DNA of 64,000 nucleotides. Source: Thermoproteota archaeon. Its GTDB lineage: Archaea > Korarchaeota > Korarchaeia > Korarchaeales > Korarchaeaceae. Each line of letters starts with the position of its first letter. The stretch's first letter is position 1. The DNA lies in assembly GCA_027491485.1 (NCBI GenBank), contig JAOZGR010000001.1, positions 248,001-312,000 of the forward strand, in the 5' to 3' direction. Positions 8,133 through 17,596 of this stretch are shown here, piece after piece. Under the pieces are notes generated by a model. That model was not told the origin of the DNA. It saw only the letters and a program-made list of their open reading frames with translations, and did no database searches. The translations under genes were made by a program, and so were the position numbers.

Positions 8133-11096
8133 ATGATAATGGCTAGGGTCAGGCGACTTACTCGCTATTTCAACCCGAAGGAATATGAACCTAAAATAAT
8201 TGAATTCTGGGACAGTCATAAGATATATGAGAAGCTGAGGATGTCTAGGAAAGGGAGAAAGAGGTTTCACTTCCTCGATGGTCCCCCATATCCCTCATCT
8301 GACATGCCACACCCCGGGACTGTTTGGAACAAGATAATAAAAGACGTCATAATAAGATTTAAGAGGGGAGAAGGTTACGACGTACTAGATAAGCCCGGCT
8401 GGGATACGCACGGCCTACCAATAGAGGTAATGACTGAAAAAGCGCTGGGATTCTCCTCCAAGAAGGAAATTGAAGTCTTTGGTATAGACAAGTTCGTGTT
8501 GAAGTGTAAGGAGCTAGCCACAAAGAATCTAAGATCTATGACGAGATATTTCAAGGAATTCGCTGTTTCCATGGACTGGGAGAACCCATATCTTACGTAT
8601 GAGAATAGATACATAGAGAGTGCGTGGTGGGGGGTAAAGGAGATATGGAAGCAGGGAAGGCTCTATGAAGGAGAGAGACCTGTACACTGGTGTCCTAGAT
8701 GTGAGACCGTTCTCTCCGACTATGAAGTTAGTGAAAATTACAAAGATATGATGGATCCCTCGATCTTCGTCAAGTTTAAGGTCTTAGGATCCGAGAACGA
8801 ATATCTGTTAATATGGACAACTACACCTTGGACCCTTCCAGCTAATGTCGCAGTGATGGTCCATCCCGATGAGGATTATGTTAAAGTGAGGTTAGGAGAT
8901 GATATCCTCATACTAGCCAAGAAGAGACTAGAAAATGTCATGAATGAGGCCTCTATAGAGGATTATGAAGTCATAGAGGAATTTAAGGGGAGAGAGATAG
9001 GTGGTCTTAGGTATGAGCACCCACTAGAGGATATAGTAAGAGTTCAAAGAGAGCTCAGAGAGGTGCATAGAGTTGTCCTTAGCGATAAGTATGTAACGAT
9101 GGAAGAAGGTAGTGGGTGTGTACACACAGCCCCTGGACATGGAAAGGAGGACTTCGAAATAGGTGAGCTTTATAACCTCCCCGTTATCAGTCCAGTGGAC
9201 GAAAGGGGGCGATTCACAGAAGAGGCGGGGAAATATTCTGGCCTTCAGGTAAGAGAGGCTAACTCTGTGATAATAGAGGACCTAAGAGAGAAAGGCGCGC
9301 TGTTATATGAGGGAACGATCATACACAAGTATCCGGTCTGTTGGAGGTGTGATACACCCCTAATAATAAGGACCACCAACCAATGGTTCGTAAAACTGAC
9401 AGATCTTAGGGAGAAAATGCTAGAAGAGAGTGGGAAAGTGAAGTGGGTACCCAGATGGGGGGGAGAGAGGAGGTTCAGGGACTGGTTATTGGGACTTGAG
9501 GACTGGATAATATCTAGACAGAGGTACTGGGGGATCCCACTCCCGGTATGGAAATGTGAAGAATGCGGTAGAGAGGAAGTGATAGGTTCATCAAAGGAGA
9601 TTGAAGAGAAGTCTGGTGTCAAGTTAGAGGACTTACATAGGCCGTGGGTCGATGAGGTGACTTGGAAGTGTGAAAAATGTGGCGGCATTATGAGAAGAGT
9701 TCCCGATATAATGGATGTTTGGTATGATTCTGGTTCCTCTTTCTTCGCTAGCCTTGGGTATCCTCACGATAACTCTGATGCGTTTAATGAGCTATTCCCA
9801 GTTAACTTCATAACCGAAGGCCATGATCAAGTTAGGGGATGGTTCTTTTCTCTACTTAGGATGGGAACCCTCCTATTTAGGAGGGCCCCATATGAGTCCG
9901 TACTCATGCATGGGTTTATGCTCGATGAAAAGGGTAAAGAGATGCATAAGAGACTTGGTAACTATGTTCCACCACCGGAGATAGTAGAGAAGTCAGGGAG
10001 GGATACTTATAGGGTCTTCGTGCTAACGAAAGTTCCATGGCAAGATCTTAGATTTTCATGGAGAGGATTAGAGGAAACTAGTAGAAAGCTTTCAGTAATA
10101 TGGAACGTATACGTCTTCGCTACAACGTATTTAAGGGATAGAGAAATAGGTCCTCTGCCTCCCTTGGAGGAGCTTGATCCTGTGAATAAGTGGATATTAT
10201 CTAGGCTCAACTCGATGATGAGGGATGTTAGGGCTGCTCTTAATGAGTATCAACTTCATACAGCTACCACTGAAGTGCTTAAGTTCTTTATAGAGGACTT
10301 AAGTCACCTTTACCTGAGGGTGGCTCGAAAGAAGCTCAGATCAAGGGACAGTAAGGTGTCTGATCAGTGGTCTAGGGTCTTGTATCACGTCCTCAGAGAG
10401 GCTTTACCCTACCTCTCGATATTCGCACCCCTAATGTCTGAGAAGATCTATCTAGACTCGTTTAAGCAAGAAGATGATCCAGAGAGTGTAAACTTCCTGT
10501 TATTGGGACAAGTTAGGCAAGAATATATATCTAGCTATTTAGAGGAGATGATGAACATCATTAGAGAGATAGTTAGTGCTTCTGGTTTCGCTAGATCATC
10601 CGTAGGCATGAGAAAGAGGCAACCACTCAGAGAAATATTGATAGTTACACAGGATGAAGATGTGATAAAAGCCGTAAATACATTAACCGATGTTCTACTC
10701 ACTGAAGCCAATGTTAGATGTGTGAGGATTGGAGAGGAACCCATTAGGGGTAAATGGGCTGAGGCTGAGTTCAGTAGAGGGAAGTTATATCTCAGTCTGG
10801 AGATGGGAGATAAAGAGTTGCTTGGTGGTATGGCTAGAGAGTTAACTAGGAGAATTCAGCAAATGAGGAAGGAATTGGGTCTCACTATAGGTGTCGAGAG
10901 GATAAACATCTACTTACAGGGAGATGAGTTCGTTAGGAGAGCTGTAGAGATGTTTTACGACGATATTGCTTGGGACTCGGATGCTGATGTCATCAAGTTT
11001 GTGGTAAGTGAAGAAGAGGTCCCTGAGAACTCCTTTGGTAAGGAATGGAAGATAGATGATAGGAGGGTATCGATATGGATAAAGAAGGTAGTGTGA
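8133..11096 (+). CDS. ileS: Isoleucyl-tRNA synthetase
   Basis: This large class I synthetase of about 987 residues charges tRNA-Ile. The N-terminal catalytic half contains the HIGH equivalent (DMPHPGTVWNKIIKD), the editing-domain signature TTTPWTLPANVAVMVHP, and GDWxISRQRYWG-type and GHDQVRGWFFSLL motifs. The KMSKS loop reads EMHKRLGN, a variant with the lysine-rich core partly replaced. Four CxxC zinc pairs (CPRC, CWRC, CEEC, CEKC) are visible. The anticodon-binding helical domain and a C-terminal extension follow. GAGGTG at 8124-8129 overlaps the upstream GTG, so ATG 8133 or 8139 is the likely start. The gene overlaps the AspRS gene by 22 nt, implying co-translation. Confidence 0.96.
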   Translation: MIMARVRRLTRYFNPKEYEPKIIEFWDSHKIYEKLRMSRKGRKRFHFLDGPPYPSSDMPHPGTVWNKIIKDVIIRFKRGEGYDVLDKPGWDTHGLPIEVMTEKALGFSSKKEIEVFGIDKFVLKCKELATKNLRSMTRYFKEFAVSMDWENPYLTYENRYIESAWWGVKEIWKQGRLYEGERPVHWCPRCETVLSDYEVSENYKDMMDPSIFVKFKVLGSENEYLLIWTTTPWTLPANVAVMVHPDEDYVKVRLGDDILILAKKRLENVMNEASIEDYEVIEEFKGREIGGLRYEHPLEDIVRVQRELREVHRVVLSDKYVTMEEGSGCVHTAPGHGKEDFEIGELYNLPVISPVDERGRFTEEAGKYSGLQVREANSVIIEDLREKGALLYEGTIIHKYPVCWRCDTPLIIRTTNQWFVKLTDLREKMLEESGKVKWVPRWGGERRFRDWLLGLEDWIISRQRYWGIPLPVWKCEECGREEVIGSSKEIEEKSGVKLEDLHRPWVDEVTWKCEKCGGIMRRVPDIMDVWYDSGSSFFASLGYPHDNSDAFNELFPVNFITEGHDQVRGWFFSLLRMGTLLFRRAPYESVLMHGFMLDEKGKEMHKRLGNYVPPPEIVEKSGRDTYRVFVLTKVPWQDLRFSWRGLEETSRKLSVIWNVYVFATTYLRDREIGPLPPLEELDPVNKWILSRLNSMMRDVRAALNEYQLHTATTEVLKFFIEDLSHLYLRVARKKLRSRDSKVSDQWSRVLYHVLREALPYLSIFAPLMSEKIYLDSFKQEDDPESVNFLLLGQVRQEYISSYLEEMMNIIREIVSASGFARSSVGMRKRQPLREILIVTQDEDVIKAVNTLTDVLLTEANVRCVRIGEEPIRGKWAEAEFSRGKLYLSLEMGDKELLGGMARELTRRIQQMRKELGLTIGVERINIYLQGDEFVRRAVEMFYDDIAWDSDADVIKFVVSEEEVPENSFGKEWKIDDRRVSIWIKKVV

Positions 11097-12352
11097 AGGT
11101 CCACGGCTGGGTTAGTGAGATTAGGGATCTTGGAAAAATAAGATTCATTGTTATTAGGAATTGGAGAGAGAAAGTACAACTAACTCTAAAGAGAGGTATA
11201 TCTCCCAGTAATCTATTTGAAATTACAGAGAAGCTCACCCAAGAGTCTGTAGTAGAAGCAGAGGGGATGGAGGTCAAAGAAAAAAAAGCTAAGGCTGTTG
11301 ATAGAGAGGTACTACCCGAATCTATAAAGATTCTCTCGATTTCAAGCTCTAAGCTCCCCCTAGACCCTAATTGGAAGGTACCTGCACTACTTCCAACAAG
11401 ATTAGATAACAGGCCATTAGACCTCAGAAGACCAGAGATACAAGCTATTTTCAAGATAGAGGCTTCGCTAATAAGTGGAATGGAGGAGTGGCTAAGAGAT
11501 CGCGGTTTCCTAAGGGTGTTCACCCCTGCAATAATCGGCGCTGCTAGTGAAAGTGGAGCGGAAGTATTTAAAGTCCAATATTTCGATAGAGAAGCTTACT
11601 TAAGACAAGACCCCCAGCTTCACAGGCAACTAACGATAATAGGAGGCCTTGAGAGGATATACGACCTAGGGGTTAATTGGAGGGCTGAATTAAGTCACAC
11701 ACCAAGACATCTAAGTGAGTTTAGATCCATGGCCGTAGAGATTGGGTTCATTAGTAGCGAACTCGATACGATGAGAATAGAAGAGGAGCTCATCAAAGCT
11801 GGCATAAAGAGGGTAGTAGAGGAGAGGGAAAGGGAGTTAGAACTGCTTAACGTAGAGCTAGAGGTGCCTAAAACCCCCTTTCCAGAGCTTAGATTCCCAA
11901 AGATTTACGATATACTCGAGGAAATGGGAAAAGAAGTCGAGTATGGGGAGGAGTATGACACGGAATCGGAGAGGTTGCTCTGGAACTACGTCAAGGAGGA
12001 ATATAACAATGACTTTTTCTTCGTAAACAGGTTCCCCTTTAAGGTAAAGCCCTTTTACGTTATGAAAGAAGATGATACTTGGGCAAGAAGCGTTGACCTC
12101 CTTTATAAGGGGCTAGAACTGAGTTCTGGTGGGCAAAGGGAGCATAGATACGAGGTCCTGATCTCGCAGATTCTTGAGAAAGGAATGGACCCCAAGAACC
12201 TAGAATGGTTTACGAAGTTCTTTGCATATGGAGCTCCTCCACATGGTGGTTTCGCTATAGGGATCGAAAGGCTGGTCATGAAGATGCTCAACCTGAGCAA
12301 TATTAAAGAAGCCGCTCTATTCCCGAGAGATCCAGAAAGGGTATTGCCTTAA
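11075..12352 (+). CDS. aspS: Aspartyl-tRNA synthetase, archaeal type
   Basis: This 425-residue class IIb synthetase has an N-terminal OB-fold anticodon domain (GWVSEIRDLG) and a catalytic core. Motif 1 is followed by flipping-loop and motif 2 segments, then SSGGQREHRYE and the motif 3 GIERLVMKML near the end, with the usual FPRDPERVLP tail. Several normally conserved positions differ from, for example, the Thermococcus enzyme. QSPQLY reads QDPQLH, and the residue governing Asp/Asn discrimination after GWV is Ser instead of Trp or His, so I cannot say whether it also charges tRNA-Asn. The start lies inside ileS. The alternative reading as AsnRS is less likely because the fold is of AspRS type. 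Confidence 0.9.
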   Translation: MDKEGSVKVHGWVSEIRDLGKIRFIVIRNWREKVQLTLKRGISPSNLFEITEKLTQESVVEAEGMEVKEKKAKAVDREVLPESIKILSISSSKLPLDPNWKVPALLPTRLDNRPLDLRRPEIQAIFKIEASLISGMEEWLRDRGFLRVFTPAIIGAASESGAEVFKVQYFDREAYLRQDPQLHRQLTIIGGLERIYDLGVNWRAELSHTPRHLSEFRSMAVEIGFISSELDTMRIEEELIKAGIKRVVEERERELELLNVELEVPKTPFPELRFPKIYDILEEMGKEVEYGEEYDTESERLLWNYVKEEYNNDFFFVNRFPFKVKPFYVMKEDDTWARSVDLLYKGLELSSGGQREHRYEVLISQILEKGMDPKNLEWFTKFFAYGAPPHGGFAIGIERLVMKMLNLSNIKEAALFPRDPERVLP

Positions 12353-12424
12353 ATATATGTGTGATTAATTCGTCAATAGTCGTTCAAACATAAAATAAGG
12401 CCTGAGAGGATGACGCTAGGAGAA

Positions 12425-14863
12425 ATGAATAGAAGAATAGCGCTATACACCCTCATATTGCTGCCTTTGCTAGCTGGCATCATTGTCGTCTCTGCACAGC
12501 CGGTAAATTTCGTGAGATATAATGGACCTATAACGTTGCTAGAGGCGGAGTTAGACAACCTAACAATCCTCAGAGGAGACCTATATAGGGTGGAAGTATT
12601 AGCTCTCGTTAGTGGAGAAGGAGATTTCCCGCTGTCGAGGCCCAATAGGACATATAACACAGTTTTAGTAGAAGGAGATAATGTAACTTTTCTCTTAAAA
12701 GGATCGGTGGAAGTATTTGACAATGTAGGGCTTATAGGACCTTTTCTAGTTGTAACAAAGGGAGATGTAATTTCGTCCATATCATTGGAGACCGAGCACA
12801 CTCCCTACGTAGAGCTAGTAGAGGCGAAAGTCGGCGAAAGTGCTACTGCCAATATAATGGGGAAAGAGCGTACGGGAATTTGGAATGAACAATTAGGATG
12901 CTGGACTTTCCTCCTAAACTGGACTGATCCCGGGGAGCTAGCTGCCATATTGATATATAGGAACAACACTGTAAAGTCCTATTCCGGCCTCCTAAAGGTC
13001 AATAGTCAGAATACGACTTTCGATATGAATGAAGGTCCTTACAGCAGGGTAGAGGTAGTATATTCTGATGGGGAGATATCCCTTAGGGCATATGACAAGC
13101 CACTAACTGGAATAAAGGAGCAGGATTTCATAGAAATCAGAGAGTATTTGGCTTTCTACAGGTACGGTCAAGACTCAAAGGCCCTTGTAAAGGTCGATCA
13201 TATAGGTGAGACCGATTACTCTGTGATCGAACCCAGTACATGCGAGACGTGTCAAGTGAGGGGTATATCTGAGTACTCTTTGGTCCCTGATGAAAATTTA
13301 ACATTAGACATTGAGCTAGAGGTTCCTCAAGAGATAATTGGTGGTTCTAATCTCTCAGTGAGTGTTTCTCTTGGTAATGGAATTGAGAACGCGACGATCC
13401 TGCTTCCAGGAGATGTATTGGTCCAATTAGAGACGGATGCTCTCTCGACGTATAGACTGCTCCTTCCATTAACCCCATCTGAAATTGATAGGTTTGAGAA
13501 TATCTATCTCACTGCCTATTCTAGTGAGGGGATATTCGGGATCAAGAAGTCACTGAAAATCCTCAAGTCCTATGAGATATCCCTCCTTAATAAGAGCTCT
13601 ATCTTCTTACTAGGTGGGAAGGGAGATCTATACATATCAGTCTATAACATTGGCACGAGCCGATTGCTTCTCTCCCAAGCCTTCCTAAATGTTACGTCAC
13701 CTAGAGGGGATACTATATCAATGAAGTTTCCACTCGAAGTGGAGCTGGATTCTAATAGATCCCAGTTAATTCTACTCCCTGTTAATCTACCACCTGGGAC
13801 GTATCAAGCAACATTACAAGTCATAGTTGTAGATAGTTTTGGGGAGACTCATGTAGTAACTCTAAAGGGTATAACCCTGAGATCGATCGCAGAGAGCCCA
13901 CTAAATGCCCTCCTAACTATCTCACCCGACTTACCAAACATAGGAGATAAAGTTACACTGAAAGTAACCTTATCTACATTCGTCCCCCTAGACAGCCTAC
14001 TAGTAAGCGTTAATGTAAGTAAGGGCCTAGTCCCATTATCGGATACATCTAAGTTCCTCGAGGATATCTCGGGTAATTTCACGCATGATCTAAAATTCGA
14101 GTTTGAGGCGAGGAAAGCAGGGTCAGCTCGAGTACTTGTAACTATAACATATTCGATAAAGGGAGAAAATATGAAACGATCCTATACCAAGGAGATCAAG
14201 GTCCCGGTTGGAGGAGTATCTGGAAGGGCCTCGATCGAATTAAATAAGAGAAAGGTTGAAGTTGGGGAGAAGTTCGTCCTAGTTATAGATGTTCAAGATG
14301 TCAAGGGTAATGTTTCAGTGGAATTTCCACATGAAATGACGATAGTAGAGAGCAAAGGGAGGATAAAAGGGAACAGAGTGGAATTTTCCTCCCCAGGGAG
14401 AATAGAGATAGTTGCTTTGTTCACCGAAAAAGGCAATTACACGTTGCCTACGTACATATCAGTTAACAATAGTATCTTGATACCGGTAGATGCAGTTAGT
14501 TTGGCTGTAGTTGAGAAGGGAAGTAAGGTCTTTCTGGAGAAATCGCTAAGATCAAAACTTGCTGATCTCAGGAGGAGGTATAAAACTCTTAAAGAGGCTT
14601 CTAGCGAGGAAAGCATTTCTAAGAAGAAGATCCTTGCACTAATTGGGGGAGAGTTAAAGGAAGTAGAAGATCTTATAAACAGAGGAAATTACGAAGAAGC
14701 AGGTAGACTATTGACAGACATTGAGAGTAAGCTGTCTGATCTGGAGGAGGTTGCTTTTTCATCAATAGATCGGTTAATGAATAGCCTTATTTATTTCTTA
14801 ATAGGGATCGGAGTTTCGCTGACTCTGATCCTCTTGATGAAGCTCAGGAAAGGAGGTCGCTGA
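12425..14863 (+). CDS. Large secreted or membrane-anchored surface protein with beta-sandwich repeats
   Basis: The protein of about 812 residues has an N-terminal signal segment (MNRRIALYTLILLPLLAGII), a long extracellular region rich in Thr, Ser and N-x-S/T sites, and a predicted coiled-coil stretch near the end (KLADLRRRYKTLKEAS). A single C-terminal transmembrane helix follows, then a basic tail. The middle looks like repeated Ig-like or CARDB-type domains of the kind found in archaeal S-layer-associated proteins, but no enzyme motif is seen. ATG 12425 follows GGAG by 4 nt and is preferred to ATG 12410. The stop overlaps the next start by one base (TGATG), so the two genes are translationally coupled. 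The function is unknown; a cell-envelope role is inferred from topology. Confidence 0.75.
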   Translation: MNRRIALYTLILLPLLAGIIVVSAQPVNFVRYNGPITLLEAELDNLTILRGDLYRVEVLALVSGEGDFPLSRPNRTYNTVLVEGDNVTFLLKGSVEVFDNVGLIGPFLVVTKGDVISSISLETEHTPYVELVEAKVGESATANIMGKERTGIWNEQLGCWTFLLNWTDPGELAAILIYRNNTVKSYSGLLKVNSQNTTFDMNEGPYSRVEVVYSDGEISLRAYDKPLTGIKEQDFIEIREYLAFYRYGQDSKALVKVDHIGETDYSVIEPSTCETCQVRGISEYSLVPDENLTLDIELEVPQEIIGGSNLSVSVSLGNGIENATILLPGDVLVQLETDALSTYRLLLPLTPSEIDRFENIYLTAYSSEGIFGIKKSLKILKSYEISLLNKSSIFLLGGKGDLYISVYNIGTSRLLLSQAFLNVTSPRGDTISMKFPLEVELDSNRSQLILLPVNLPPGTYQATLQVIVVDSFGETHVVTLKGITLRSIAESPLNALLTISPDLPNIGDKVTLKVTLSTFVPLDSLLVSVNVSKGLVPLSDTSKFLEDISGNFTHDLKFEFEARKAGSARVLVTITYSIKGENMKRSYTKEIKVPVGGVSGRASIELNKRKVEVGEKFVLVIDVQDVKGNVSVEFPHEMTIVESKGRIKGNRVEFSSPGRIEIVALFTEKGNYTLPTYISVNNSILIPVDAVSLAVVEKGSKVFLEKSLRSKLADLRRRYKTLKEASSEESISKKKILALIGGELKEVEDLINRGNYEEAGRLLTDIESKLSDLEEVAFSSIDRLMNSLIYFLIGIGVSLTLILLMKLRKGGR

Positions 14864-15903
14864 TGGAAAACCTCTCTGAGTGGTCTAAGAGAGCTTACCA
14901 GACATTGGATAGTCGACTTTCTAGTATAAGTAATCTGGGGATAATATTTCCTCCCTCACCTGATGGAATAGCATCTTCGGTTATCTTGTCTGAGATAGCA
15001 TCCCAGAAGGGAATTTATGCTGATATGGTCGTTGCAGTCCCTGAAAACTTTATGGAAGTTGTTGAGTATTACGCGGGAAGATGTGACTCTCTAGCCTTCA
15101 TTGACATTCCTCCGCACGGAAGTGGACTCATCCAAGCAGTTGGAGAATTATTTAGAGAGGTTATCATAATAGATCATGGATCTACCTACATTCGTAACCA
15201 GGGAAATATTGCTAGGTTAGGTATAGATGAAGCGGGTATCTCTACAAGCCTGCTAGTCTATCACTTAGCAATAGGATTTAATGAAGAGAACGACATGCTC
15301 TCTTGGATAGCAGCTTCTGGGTTTTACGGAAAATGCCACTCTAAACCCTGCTTAGAGACCTATGAGAAAGCGAAATTATCATGGCCCGAGCTTTCAGAAG
15401 ATCTATCCCTGAGGAAAATACAGGAAATTCTAGTTACTGCTTCGTTCCTAGGTGAAGACTGGATCTATTTAGCAGCATCGGCCTTACAGGAGTCTTTTGA
15501 CGATCCAAGTTGGTTCTTAAGTGGTAACTCGGCAACAGCCAGCCTGCTGAGGAGTAAAGTGAATGATGTTAAGGAGGAAATAAGGAATGTTCTCGATGAG
15601 CCCTTCCTGATGAGAGATTCGTTCGGGGCATGGGAATCCCCTGAACCCTATCAAAGGATTGTGCTAGCTCTCATATCAAAGAAGGAGATTGTCAAATGTG
15701 CCTTAAGCTTCTTTTATGATCCTCCTCTCGGGCTTATCTATATAGCCACTAGGGAAGATATAGATCTAGGCCATGTCGTCAGAAGGGAACTCGAAGGCCT
15801 GGAGTTCTCGTTATTTGGAGGGAAGGATTTTGCCTCTATCATAATCGACTCCGATTATTTGGAAAGGACCATACACTCATTGAGTAAGGTACTTAGCCGA
15901 TAA
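14863..15903 (+). CDS. DHH-superfamily protein with degenerate active site (RecJ/Cdc45-like candidate)
   Basis: The 346-residue protein has the succession of motifs of DHH phosphoesterases, but most catalytic residues are changed. Motif I, usually HxDxDG, reads PPSPDG (30-35). Motif II keeps one Asp (FIDIP, D81). Motif III reads DHG (104-106) instead of DHH, and the GD of motif IV is absent (SWIAASGFYG). The C-terminal part, with a LFGGKDFASIII stretch, could be a DHHA1-like domain. Archaeal Cdc45 homologues in the replicative helicase are inactivated RecJ-like DHH proteins, so that role is possible. No GINS or MCM gene is adjacent to support it. Translation is coupled to the upstream surface-protein gene. 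Confidence 0.6.
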   Translation: MENLSEWSKRAYQTLDSRLSSISNLGIIFPPSPDGIASSVILSEIASQKGIYADMVVAVPENFMEVVEYYAGRCDSLAFIDIPPHGSGLIQAVGELFREVIIIDHGSTYIRNQGNIARLGIDEAGISTSLLVYHLAIGFNEENDMLSWIAASGFYGKCHSKPCLETYEKAKLSWPELSEDLSLRKIQEILVTASFLGEDWIYLAASALQESFDDPSWFLSGNSATASLLRSKVNDVKEEIRNVLDEPFLMRDSFGAWESPEPYQRIVLALISKKEIVKCALSFFYDPPLGLIYIATREDIDLGHVVRRELEGLEFSLFGGKDFASIIIDSDYLERTIHSLSKVLSR

Positions 15904-15981
15904 ATACTCGATGAGATTGTCAGCGGCATAATTATATCTTGTGAGATCCTGAGATCAGTGGCTATGGGAGGATGAGATGGT

Positions 15982-16314
15982 TTGCCGATCCGTGTCGCTG
16001 TAGCTACAGATGATGGTAAATCGCTAAAGGATGGCTCCTTCCATGAAGCTAAGTTCTTTGTGATATATGATGTGCTTGGAAGGAGCCCAACTAAGGTGGA
16101 AATGAGAGTTAACACAAGGAGGGATAGTAAAAGAGGTCCGGCTTCCGTGTTAGAGATACTAAGAGATTGTGAGGTACTCATAGCCAAAGAATTCGATGCC
16201 GAGCTGAGAGAAATAGTGGAGGCTAGAGGTATAATCACTCTTGAAACTGATAATGAAGATGTAGAATCTGCCGTACTTGAGGTCGCTGAAAAGATATCTA
16301 GATTGAGCGGGTAG
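15982..16314 (+). CDS. NifX/NafY-family (dinitrogenase Fe-Mo cofactor biosynthesis domain) protein
   Basis: The 110-residue protein has the RNase H-like fold of PF02579: it starts PIRVAVATDDG, continues with FHEAKFFVIYDV, and has a central GPASVLEILRDCEVLIAKEF. In non-diazotrophic archaea such proteins are thought to handle Fe-S or metal clusters, but the partner is unknown. TTG 15982 is the only start available in frame because a TGA lies 9 nt upstream. The next gene begins 2 nt after its stop, so it is in an operon with thg1. Confidence 0.78.
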   Translation: MPIRVAVATDDGKSLKDGSFHEAKFFVIYDVLGRSPTKVEMRVNTRRDSKRGPASVLEILRDCEVLIAKEFDAELREIVEARGIITLETDNEDVESAVLEVAEKISRLSG

Positions 16315-16315
16315 T

Positions 16316-17041
16316 ATGATAGATTGGAAAAGTAGGGAGATTTTCTCTGGCTTAAAAGTCCCTCAAGATATCCCTATAGTTGTAAGAGTAGATGGATGGA
16401 GATTCAGGAAATTTTCTATGGAGTTAGAGCTTGAGAAGCCTTTCGATAGGAGGCTCATAGAGGCTCTAGCGAATATTCCGTTAAAGCTAATAGAAGGAGG
16501 TTTCCCTATATTACTTGCGTACACGTTTTCTGATGAAATCTCTTTCGTTTTACATCCACCAATACCTTGGGAGGGGAGAGTAGAGAAATTGGTCTCTATA
16601 TTAGCATCCTACTCCTCAGGACATTTATCAAGTACTTTTGGTAGGCCTCTTAGCTTTGATGGAAGAATAATCTTGGTTAGAAGTAAGGAGGAGATAATAG
16701 ACTACTTAACTTGGAGGCAGTCAGAAGCTTGGAGAAATACTATAAACTCTTATGCACTTAAGGCCCTTGAAGAGGACGGTTACACATTAAAAGAAGCTTC
16801 AGAGATCCTAAAAGGCGCTAAATCCAAGGAATTACATGAGATAGTCTTCAACAAGCTTGGGATAAACGTGGCAAAAGTACCAGCATGGCAGAGAAGGGGA
16901 GTTATTGTCAAAAGAGTCGAAGTAATAAAAGAATCTAGGGCTGGTCCTGTAATTAGGAGAAGAACTAGGATAGATTGGGAACCACCTCTATTTTCTACGC
17001 CAGAGGGGAGAGAATACCTGCTGGATCTATTGTCCACTTAA
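16316..17041 (+). CDS. thg1: tRNA-His guanylyltransferase (Thg1) family 3'-5' polymerase
   Basis: The 241-residue protein has the palm-domain signatures of Thg1: VRVDGWRFRKF (23-33) and FSDEISFVL (71-79), which carry the metal-binding aspartates. Further support comes from WRQSEAWRNTINSYA and the HEIVFNKLGIN segment typical of the family. The enzyme adds G-1 to tRNA-His or, in Thg1-like proteins, repairs tRNA 5' ends by reverse-direction polymerisation. Which role applies here depends on whether tRNA-His encodes G-1, and that gene is outside the window. ATG 16316 follows the NifX-like stop by one base. Confidence 0.9.
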   Translation: MIDWKSREIFSGLKVPQDIPIVVRVDGWRFRKFSMELELEKPFDRRLIEALANIPLKLIEGGFPILLAYTFSDEISFVLHPPIPWEGRVEKLVSILASYSSGHLSSTFGRPLSFDGRIILVRSKEEIIDYLTWRQSEAWRNTINSYALKALEEDGYTLKEASEILKGAKSKELHEIVFNKLGINVAKVPAWQRRGVIVKRVEVIKESRAGPVIRRRTRIDWEPPLFSTPEGREYLLDLLST

Positions 17042-17089
17042 GTTTAGTTTTTAGTGGAGCCCACCTTAGACCGAGGAAGGTGATGTGGT

Positions 17090-17596
17090 CTGTTAGTAGG
17101 AGTAATTTCAGATACGCATGACGATATAGATTCCCTAGAAAGGGCTATAGAATTATTCCAGAGATTTGGCGTCGATGAGATCATTCACCTTGGTGATCTT
17201 GTCTCTCCTTTTACCTTAAAGCCGATAATAAGCTCGGGTATTCCCTTTAGGATTTTAAGAGGTAACAACGATGCAGAAGCGCTACTAGTTACCACAGTCC
17301 TCGAGAATGGAGGCATTTACTATACGGCACCTGTGGAGTTAGAGCTGGGGGGCCTTAAATCTCTTATATTCCATGGCTTCGGATCTAAAGAGTTAACGAA
17401 GAAGGCCGCCCTGAAAATGGCCGGATCTAGTGAATATGAGCTGATTCTTTATGGTCACACGCATGAGATTCATCTAGAGAACATTAATGGGTCTCTTATA
17501 CTCAACCCCGGCGAATCTTCGGGGAAGTTAACCGGCAGAAGAACTGTAGCTATATTGGACACTATAGAAAAAGAGGTTGAGATTATTGACTTATAG
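17090..17596 (+). CDS. YfcE/MJ0936-family phosphodiesterase, CTG start
   Basis: This is a small calcineurin-like phosphodiesterase (168 residues, the family's usual size). The metallophosphoesterase motifs are GVISDTHDD at the N-terminus, HLGDLV, RGNNDAEA and the C-terminal GHTHEIH with LILNPGE. The first ATG/GTG/TTG in frame is GTG 17333, about 80 codons into the fold, and it would remove half the active site. In frame, the only sensible start is CTG 17090. It gives the expected MLVGVISDTHD-type N-terminus and lies exactly 5 nt after GGTGAT (17079-17084). The gene overlaps the convergent aminotransferase by 14 nt. Confidence 0.85.
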   Translation: MLVGVISDTHDDIDSLERAIELFQRFGVDEIIHLGDLVSPFTLKPIISSGIPFRILRGNNDAEALLVTTVLENGGIYYTAPVELELGGLKSLIFHGFGSKELTKKAALKMAGSSEYELILYGHTHEIHLENINGSLILNPGESSGKLTGRRTVAILDTIEKEVEIIDL

